32,026 nucleotides of DNA from Candidatus Nocardiopsis merdipullorum (lineage in GTDB: Bacteria; Actinomycetota; Actinomycetes; Streptosporangiales; Streptosporangiaceae), in NCBI GenBank assembly GCA_019115445.1, contig DXDP01000136.1, positions 1 through 32,026 on the forward strand. Direction: 5' to 3'. Each line of letters begins with the position of its first letter. Within the stretch, counting starts at the first letter, position 1. Position numbers and translations under genes: made by a program. This document shows, in pieces, positions 26,106 through 32,026 of this stretch. The notes beneath the pieces were generated by a model that was not told the DNA's origin, did no database searches, and saw only the letters and a program-made list of their open reading frames with translations.

Positions 26106-26136
26106 CCCCTGAACACCCCGTGGCCCCATGTTCCGT

Positions 26137-26787
26137 TCAGTCGGCGAATTCCTCGCTGGTGTCGGAGAGGATGTCCAGGACCGCGATCGGGTCGGGCAGG
26201 ACCACCTGTCCCTCGTCCGCACGGGGGTTACGGATCCAGGTGACACGGCCACCGGGGGACAGCGCCGACGGTGCCCCCAGGACGTAACTGTCTCGGCAGT
26301 GCCAGCGCAGTCCGGGCATCTCGTCGACGGTCTCGGGGACGCAGTCCAGCCGGCAGGACCACCACTCGTCCTCGTCCACCGACGAACGGGTGGCCACGAA
26401 GAACAAATATCGGTCTTCCACAGAAGCGACCGGGCCCGCGGGAAGGCCGGCACGCCCCATCCGGGTCAGGGCCATCACACCTGCTGCTCGGGGGACGTCG
26501 AAAACGTCGAAGACCCGCCCGGTCGGCAGGACGACGTTGGCGTGGGGGTCGGCGGCCCACCAGCGCCGGATCGTGTCGGCGTCGGTGCTCGCCTCCACCC
26601 CCCAGGCAGCGGTGACCGGGTGAGCGGCCGGAGCGGGACAGCCGATCCGGTCACACGTACACGCACGGTCCTCTCCCGGGGCCGCACCGCGCACCACCGG
26701 CCAACCCATCTCCGCGTAGAGCAGCGCGGACTCCATCATGCTGTCCACCGCGTGTCGCCGTTTCCGTCGGCGCAACATGTCCACCAT
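26137..26787 (-). CDS. Stand-alone bifunctional primase/polymerase N-terminal-like protein
   Basis: ALLYAEMGWPVVRGAAPG...CSC-like region, WWAADPHANVVLPTGRVFDVFDVPRAAG, prim-pol-like fold signature without a helicase domain. Confidence 0.75.
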   Translation of the reverse strand: MVDMLRRRKRRHAVDSMMESALLYAEMGWPVVRGAAPGEDRACTCDRIGCPAPAAHPVTAAWGVEASTDADTIRRWWAADPHANVVLPTGRVFDVFDVPRAAGVMALTRMGRAGLPAGPVASVEDRYLFFVATRSSVDEDEWWSCRLDCVPETVDEMPGLRWHCRDSYVLGAPSALSPGGRVTWIRNPRADEGQVVLPDPIAVLDILSDTSEEFAD

Positions 26788-26883
26788 GGGGCCTCTCGCG
26801 AATCATCCTTGTTCTCGGCGCGGCCGGGGCGGGGAAGGGGCCCGCGCCCGGCGGCCGCGACCGGGACGATCAGGCCTGTGATG

Positions 26884-27882
26884 TCACCGGAGCAGACGAG
26901 CGGCCTCGGTCGCCCAATAAGTGAGGATCTGTTCGGCGCCGGCCCTTCGGTAGGAGGTGAGTACTTCCAGGACGGCCCGTTCACGTTCGAGCCATCCCCG
27001 TTCGGCCGCTGCCTCGATCATGGCGTACTCGCCACTGACTTGATAGGCCGACACAGGTACCGGGGAGGACTCGGCGACCTTGGCCACGATGTCCAGATAG
27101 GCCAATCCGGGTTTGACCATCACCATGTCGGCCCCTTCGGCCACGTCCAGGGCCACCTCACGCAACGCCTCGCGGGCGTTGGCGGGGTCCTGCTGGTAGC
27201 CGGAGCGGTCCCCGAACTGGGGGGCGCCCTCGGCCGCTTCTCGGAACGGGCCGTAGAAGACCGACGCGTACTTGGCCGCGTAGGCCAGGATCGGTACCTG
27301 GGTGTGCCCGGTCCGATCCAGGCCGGCCCGGATCGCCGCGACCTGACCGTCCATCATCCCGCTGGGTGCGACCACGGTCGCGCCCGCCTCGGCCTGGGCC
27401 GTGGCAACGGAGGCGTATCGCTCCAAGGTCAGGTCGTTGTCGACGTGACCCTCGGTTTCCAACGGCCCACAGTGCCCGTGATCGGTGTACTCACACAGGC
27501 ACAGGTCGGCCATGAGGACGATGTCGTCACCGACCTCGGCGGACAGGTCACGCAACGCCACCTGCACGACACCGTCGGGGTCGTCGGCCTGGGAACCGGC
27601 GGTGTCCTTGTGTTCGGGGACACCGAACAGCATCAGCCCACCCACACCGGCCTGGGCGGCTTCGGTGGCGGCCTTGCGCAGGCTGTCCCGGGTGTGCTGC
27701 ACCTGGCCCGGCATGGAAGAGATCGGTACCGGCTCGGTGAGCCCTTCCTTGACGAACATCGGCAGGACGAGGTCCTCCGGACGCACCCGGGTTTCGGCGA
27801 CCAGGCGGCGCAACGCCTCACCTCGACGCAGGCGGCGGGGCCGGGCGGCGGGAAATGCGGCGTCGGAACTGAAGGTGGTCAC
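26884..27882 (-). CDS. hemB: Delta-aminolevulinic acid dehydratase
   Basis: RPRRLRRGEALRRLVAETRVRPEDLVLPMFVKEG, DLCLCEYTDHGHCG, MVKPGLAYLDIV. Confidence 0.97.
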   Translation of the reverse strand: MTTFSSDAAFPAARPRRLRRGEALRRLVAETRVRPEDLVLPMFVKEGLTEPVPISSMPGQVQHTRDSLRKAATEAAQAGVGGLMLFGVPEHKDTAGSQADDPDGVVQVALRDLSAEVGDDIVLMADLCLCEYTDHGHCGPLETEGHVDNDLTLERYASVATAQAEAGATVVAPSGMMDGQVAAIRAGLDRTGHTQVPILAYAAKYASVFYGPFREAAEGAPQFGDRSGYQQDPANAREALREVALDVAEGADMVMVKPGLAYLDIVAKVAESSPVPVSAYQVSGEYAMIEAAAERGWLERERAVLEVLTSYRRAGAEQILTYWATEAARLLR

Positions 27883-27929
27883 GTCGAAACTCCCGAGGGT
27901 GTGGTGCGGGTGGAGCTGCGGTGCGCGGT

Positions 27930-29612
27930 TCAGAGCTTGCGGCGTCGGCCACGGCGTTTCTGGCTCGGCTTGAGGACGGGCTTGCCCGCCTCGATCGCTT
28001 CGCGGCGTTTCTCGACACCGTACTGCCCCAGTGCTTTCGCAAGAGCCAGAACCGAAGCTTTCGGTGCCATGACGTCCACGCGCAGCCCGAACTCGATGGC
28101 GGTCTTCTCGGTCTCCGGGCCGATCACGGCGATCGCGGTGGTGTTGTGCGGTTTGCCCGCGATCCCCACCAGGTTCCGGACCGTGGAGGAGGAAGTGAAC
28201 AGCACGGCGTCGAAGGCGCCGCCCTTGATCGCCTCCCGGGTGGGCTGGGGCGGGGGCGAGGCGCGAACGGTCCGGTAGGCCGTGACGTCGTCGACCTCCC
28301 AGCCCTTGTCGACAAGGCCCGCGGAAAGGACCTCGGTGGCGATGTCGGCCCGGGGCAGCAGGACCCGTTCGATGGGGTCGATCTCGGCGTCGTAGGGAGG
28401 CCAGGCAGCGGCCAGTCCAGCACCGGACTGTTGGTCCTCGGGCGGGGCGAGGTCGGGCTCGATCCCGAAGTCACGCACGGCCTGACCGGTGGCCTCCCCG
28501 ACCACCGCGACCTTGACCCCGGCGAAGGCGCGGGCGTCCAGGCCGTAGGACTCCAGCCGTTCACGGATGGCTTTGACGGCGTTGACAGAGGTGAAGGCCA
28601 CCCACTGGTAGCGGCCGGTGACCAGGCCACGGACGGCCCGTTCCATCTGTTGCGGGGTGCGCGGGGGCTCCACGGAGATGGTGGGTACTTCCTCGGGTAC
28701 CGCGCCGTACTCGCGCAGCTGCTCGGACAGGGCCGGGGCCTGTTCCCTGGTGCGGGGAACCAGGACCCGCCAGCCGAACAGTGGCATCGATTCGTACCAG
28801 GACAGTTCTTTCTGACGGTCCGTGGCCCCACCGACGATCATGAGCGCGGGCTGGACGAGGTGGTGGTTCTTGGCGTCCTTCTGCCTCAGTTCCGTCATGA
28901 GCCGGGACAGTGTGGATGTGACGGTGGTCTGGCGCGTGGTGCCGCTCGCACGCACGACCGAGACAGGGGTGGAGCCGGGACGTCCCCCTGCGACCAAGGA
29001 CTTGCACACCACGTCGAACCCGGGCCCTTGGTGTTCGGGGGCCTCTCCGGTCGGTGCATCGGCCCCCAGGATCACCAGGGTGGCGTCACCGGCGGCCGCG
29101 TCCGCCCAGTCGACGGGCTTCTCACCGCGCGCGTTGAGGACACGGATCTCGTTCTCGTCACCGGTCAGCAGGGGCACACCGGCAAAGGTCGGCCCCGCGG
29201 TGATGGAGGACAGGCCAGGGGCGACCTCGACCTCGATGTCGGCTTTTTGGCACGCGGCGACGAGTTCGGCCCCGCGGCACGCGATGAGAGGATCCCCGGG
29301 GTAGAGGCGGGCGACCCGTTTACCTTCCCTGGCGTGGGAGAGCACGATGCCGTTGAGGTCGTCGCCGCAGGTCTCGGCCTCGACCACGGACACGTCCTCG
29401 GAGCAGTGCTTGAGGATTTCGGAGCGAAAACCGGCGAACTCCTCGGATGTCTGTTCACGGAGGGTGATGACCACGTCGGCCTGGCTCAGCAGCTCAGCGG
29501 CGCGCAGCGTCAGCAGGTCGGCGCTTCCGGGCCCTGTACCGACGAGGGTGACGTGCCCCGACCGGGCCACCAGGTGCGGCTCCTCCGGTTGAGGGTTGGC
29601 GTTGGCGTTCAC
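27930..29612 (-). CDS. hemD: Fused uroporphyrinogen-III C-methyltransferase / uroporphyrinogen-III synthase
   Basis: N-terminal SAM methyltransferase HVTLVGTGPGSADLLTLRAAELL and LYPGDPLI; C-terminal HemD-like domain (AFTSVNAVKAIRERL, DAVLFTSSSTVRNLVG). Confidence 0.92.
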   Translation of the reverse strand: MNANANPQPEEPHLVARSGHVTLVGTGPGSADLLTLRAAELLSQADVVITLREQTSEEFAGFRSEILKHCSEDVSVVEAETCGDDLNGIVLSHAREGKRVARLYPGDPLIACRGAELVAACQKADIEVEVAPGLSSITAGPTFAGVPLLTGDENEIRVLNARGEKPVDWADAAAGDATLVILGADAPTGEAPEHQGPGFDVVCKSLVAGGRPGSTPVSVVRASGTTRQTTVTSTLSRLMTELRQKDAKNHHLVQPALMIVGGATDRQKELSWYESMPLFGWRVLVPRTREQAPALSEQLREYGAVPEEVPTISVEPPRTPQQMERAVRGLVTGRYQWVAFTSVNAVKAIRERLESYGLDARAFAGVKVAVVGEATGQAVRDFGIEPDLAPPEDQQSGAGLAAAWPPYDAEIDPIERVLLPRADIATEVLSAGLVDKGWEVDDVTAYRTVRASPPPQPTREAIKGGAFDAVLFTSSSTVRNLVGIAGKPHNTTAIAVIGPETEKTAIEFGLRVDVMAPKASVLALAKALGQYGVEKRREAIEAGKPVLKPSQKRRGRRRKL

Positions 29613-29708
29613 TTACTGGACTCCTCTGTGTGGTTCGTCTCCGCCTCCGGGCACGTGCGGGGGCGACGACGAGCGGCGGGGTGACGGGTGCCCGCCGCTG
29701 GTTCCTGC

Positions 29709-30665
29709 TCAGACTCCGCCTCTCTCGGCGAAAGCCTCGGCGACGATGCGATCGGCGCCCTCCGCGATCATCTGTCGAGCCAGATCACGGCCGAGCCCCG
29801 TGGCCGCCTCGAGGTCGGTCGGAGAGGCGATGTCGATGGTTTTTTCACGGCGTACCGCTTCGCTGCCGTTGGTGGCAACGACCGCGGCACGCAGTCGGAG
29901 ACGGCCGTCCGCGTATTCGGCGTAGGAGCCGACGGGTGCGGCACACCCTGCTTCGAGTTCGGCGAGTACGACGCGCTCGGCGACGACCTCCACCCGGGTG
30001 GCGGGGTGTTCGACCGCCGACAGGTAGGACAGGTCGTTGCTCTCACGCTCCGCCAGACATTCGACGGCCAGGGCGCCCTGCCCCGGTGCGGGCAACATCT
30101 GTTCCGGTTCGAAGACGTCGGTGACGTCATCGCGGCGGCCCACGCGGCCGAGTCCGGCGTATGCCAGCACCACGGCGTCGACCTCACCGGAGGTGACCTT
30201 GCCCAGACGGGTCTCTGCGTTGCCCCGGATGGGCACGTACACCAGGTCGGGGCGCAGGGCCGCCAGTTGGGCGACACGGCGTGGTGAGCCTGTACCGATC
30301 TTGGCCCCGGCGGGCAGGTCGGCGAACTTCAGACCGTCGCGGGCGCACAGGGCATCACGCGGGTCGTCACGTTCGGGGATCGCCGTCAGGACCAGGCCTT
30401 CCGCGGGTGTGGTCGGCAGGTCCTTGAGCGAGTGGACGGCGAAGTCGATCCTTCCGGACATGAGTTCGTCACGCAGCGCGTTGACGAACACACCGGTCCC
30501 ACCGAGCTGGGTCAGGTGGGCTCTGCTGACGTCACCGAAGCTGGTGACCAGTTCCAGTTCGATCTCCTGGCCGGTGCGCTCCGTGATGGTGTCGGCGATC
30601 CCTTGGGACTGAGTGGTCGCCATGGTGCTGCGACGGGTACCGAGTTTGGCGGGCGTGCCGGTCAT
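29709..30665 (-). CDS. hemC: Hydroxymethylbilane synthase
   Basis: DFAVHSLKDLPT, IGTGSPRRVAQLAALRPDLVYVPIRGNAETRL, LPAPGQGALAVE, LEAGCAAPVG. Confidence 0.97.
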   Translation of the reverse strand: MTGTPAKLGTRRSTMATTQSQGIADTITERTGQEIELELVTSFGDVSRAHLTQLGGTGVFVNALRDELMSGRIDFAVHSLKDLPTTPAEGLVLTAIPERDDPRDALCARDGLKFADLPAGAKIGTGSPRRVAQLAALRPDLVYVPIRGNAETRLGKVTSGEVDAVVLAYAGLGRVGRRDDVTDVFEPEQMLPAPGQGALAVECLAERESNDLSYLSAVEHPATRVEVVAERVVLAELEAGCAAPVGSYAEYADGRLRLRAAVVATNGSEAVRREKTIDIASPTDLEAATGLGRDLARQMIAEGADRIVAEAFAERGGV

Positions 30666-32026
30666 GCCTTCTCCTGTGCGGCTATCGCCGCTGTGCTGGT
30701 GCGGTCGGACGCGGTGGACGCATCCGCCGGATTCGGGTCGAGGTCGAACAGTTCGCGCAGGGCGGCCTCGTAGGCGTGGCCGTCGGGTTCGACGGCCAGC
30801 TCCTTGACGCGGACAGTGGGTCTGTGGAGGAGTTTGTCGGCCACGCGGCGCATCGCCCGGCCGATCTCCTCCCGGGAACGGTCGTCGATGTCGTCGGGCA
30901 GGCGTCCCAGCAATCGGGACAGTTCGGAGTCGACGACGCCCTGGCCCTGGGTGCGTAGGGCAACGACGGTGGGTGTGACCTGGTTGGCGCGGCGGGTCGC
31001 GCGAAACTGGGAGACTTCCTCGTCCACGATGTCGCGGACGAGGGTGAGCGCACCAGCGTGGTCGGTCTGTTCGGTGTCGCGGGAGGCCTGGCGCAGGTCC
31101 TCGATGTCCACGACACTGACGTGGTCGATCTCACGGGCCTTGGGGTCGATGTCGCGCGGTAGCGCCAGATCGAGGAACACCAGCGGACGGGTGCGGCCCC
31201 GTGTCTTGGCGGCCACCTGTTCGGCGGTCAGGACAAAGCCTTGGGCACCGGTGCAGGAGATGACGAGGTCGACGTCGGTGAGGACGTCGGTGGCCTCGTC
31301 GAAGGCAACTGCTTCGGCCTGGAGGGAGTCGTAGGCCTCGGTGAGGCACTCGGCCAGGCGTGCGGCGCGTTCGAAGGTGCGGTTGGCGACCACGACCCGG
31401 CCCGCGCCCTGGCGGGCCACGGTGTGGGCCGACAGTGCGCTCATGGAACCTGCGCCCAGGATCAGGGCCCGGGTTCCGGTGAGCGGCCCGGTTTCGGGCA
31501 GCGAAACCTCGTGCGACACCTCGTGCAGGTCCGTGGAGCTCGGCACCGTCGTACCGGACATCGGGCACCCCGCCGGGGGCGTGGCCTTGCTGTCGAGGGA
31601 GGCCCCCGGGATGCTGGCACCGGGTGCGGTGGCCAGGTTCTGCACGGCGTTGTCGAGGCCGAAGCTGACCATGTCGGCGCCGGCGTGGTCCAGGTGGGTC
31701 TCGGTGTGGGCGCGCTTGCCCACGTGCAGTGCCCGCTGGCCCAGGTCGTTGAGCACCCGGCCCACAGAACCGTTCTTCTGACCTTCCTTGAGGGCGTCGC
31801 GTACCTGGCCGAGGATCTGGCCCTCACCGACGACCATGGAGTCCAGACCGCAGGTGACGGAGAACAGGTGTTGGACGGCGCTGTCCTCGTAGTGCACGTA
31901 GACGTGCTCGGACAGTTCACCGAGAGGAACCCCGGTGTGCCAGGACAGGAGTTCGGTCACCGCCGCCACCCCGCCGTGGTAGGTGGACACGTCGGCGTAG
32001 ATTTCTGTCCGGTTGCAGGTGGAGAG
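30662..32026 (-). CDS. hemA: Glutamyl-tRNA reductase, 5' end truncated by window edge
   Basis: Minus strand at the edge reads LSTCNRTEIYADVSTYHGG (catalytic Cys signature), so the ORF-track start at 31990 is internal; HVYVHYEDSAVQHLFSVTCGLDSMVVGEGQILGQVRDA. Overlaps hemC (ATGA). Confidence 0.96.
   Translation of the reverse strand, partial: LSTCNRTEIYADVSTYHGGVAAVTELLSWHTGVPLGELSEHVYVHYEDSAVQHLFSVTCGLDSMVVGEGQILGQVRDALKEGQKNGSVGRVLNDLGQRALHVGKRAHTETHLDHAGADMVSFGLDNAVQNLATAPGASIPGASLDSKATPPAGCPMSGTTVPSSTDLHEVSHEVSLPETGPLTGTRALILGAGSMSALSAHTVARQGAGRVVVANRTFERAARLAECLTEAYDSLQAEAVAFDEATDVLTDVDLVISCTGAQGFVLTAEQVAAKTRGRTRPLVFLDLALPRDIDPKAREIDHVSVVDIEDLRQASRDTEQTDHAGALTLVRDIVDEEVSQFRATRRANQVTPTVVALRTQGQGVVDSELSRLLGRLPDDIDDRSREEIGRAMRRVADKLLHRPTVRVKELAVEPDGHAYEAALRELFDLDPNPADASTASDRTSTAAIAAQEKA

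Noticed and set aside
26128-28278. 716-aa plus-strand ORF
   Set aside because: Antisense to well-supported prim-pol-like, hemB and hemD genes; Gly/Arg/His-rich shadow translation typical of high-GC DNA.
27921-29684. 587-aa plus-strand ORF
   Set aside because: Complete antisense shadow of the hemD fusion.

Overview
This window is high-GC actinobacterial chromosome, probably Nocardiopsis/Streptosporangiales-like (inferred from gene content). It is mostly housekeeping. Left to right: a truncated membrane alpha/beta-hydrolase-like gene, DUF2516, a BlaR1-type M56 protease with a BlaI repressor, a macro-domain protein, mshA, a YbjN protein, gpm, a GIDE-like membrane protein, nitrobindin, ygfZ, gatD/murT, a large degenerate P-loop-ATPase-like membrane protein, a sulfur cluster (sseA, DUF1416, thioredoxin), a DUF2993 protein, a membrane/ABM-like fusion, a HAD phosphatase, an NAD-dependent epimerase, a histidine phosphatase, hemL, PAP2, rraA-like, a stand-alone prim-pol-like protein, and hemB, hemD, hemC and hemA (hemA truncated at the right edge). 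The clearest accessory element is a translationally coupled RloA-like AAA ATPase and RloB-like gene pair (AbiL/RloAB-type, putative anti-phage) between the PAP2 gene and hemL. Elements missing from the ORF track include: a 24-codon Cys-containing leader peptide upstream of sseA, a 12-codon ORF behind a near-perfect Shine-Dalgarno divergent from ygfZ, several -10-next-to-ATG (leaderless) promoters, and a structured 5' UTR ahead of the epimerase gene. No tRNA, rRNA, CRISPR array, transposase or integrase was recognised. All family calls are by eye from motifs; no search was run.
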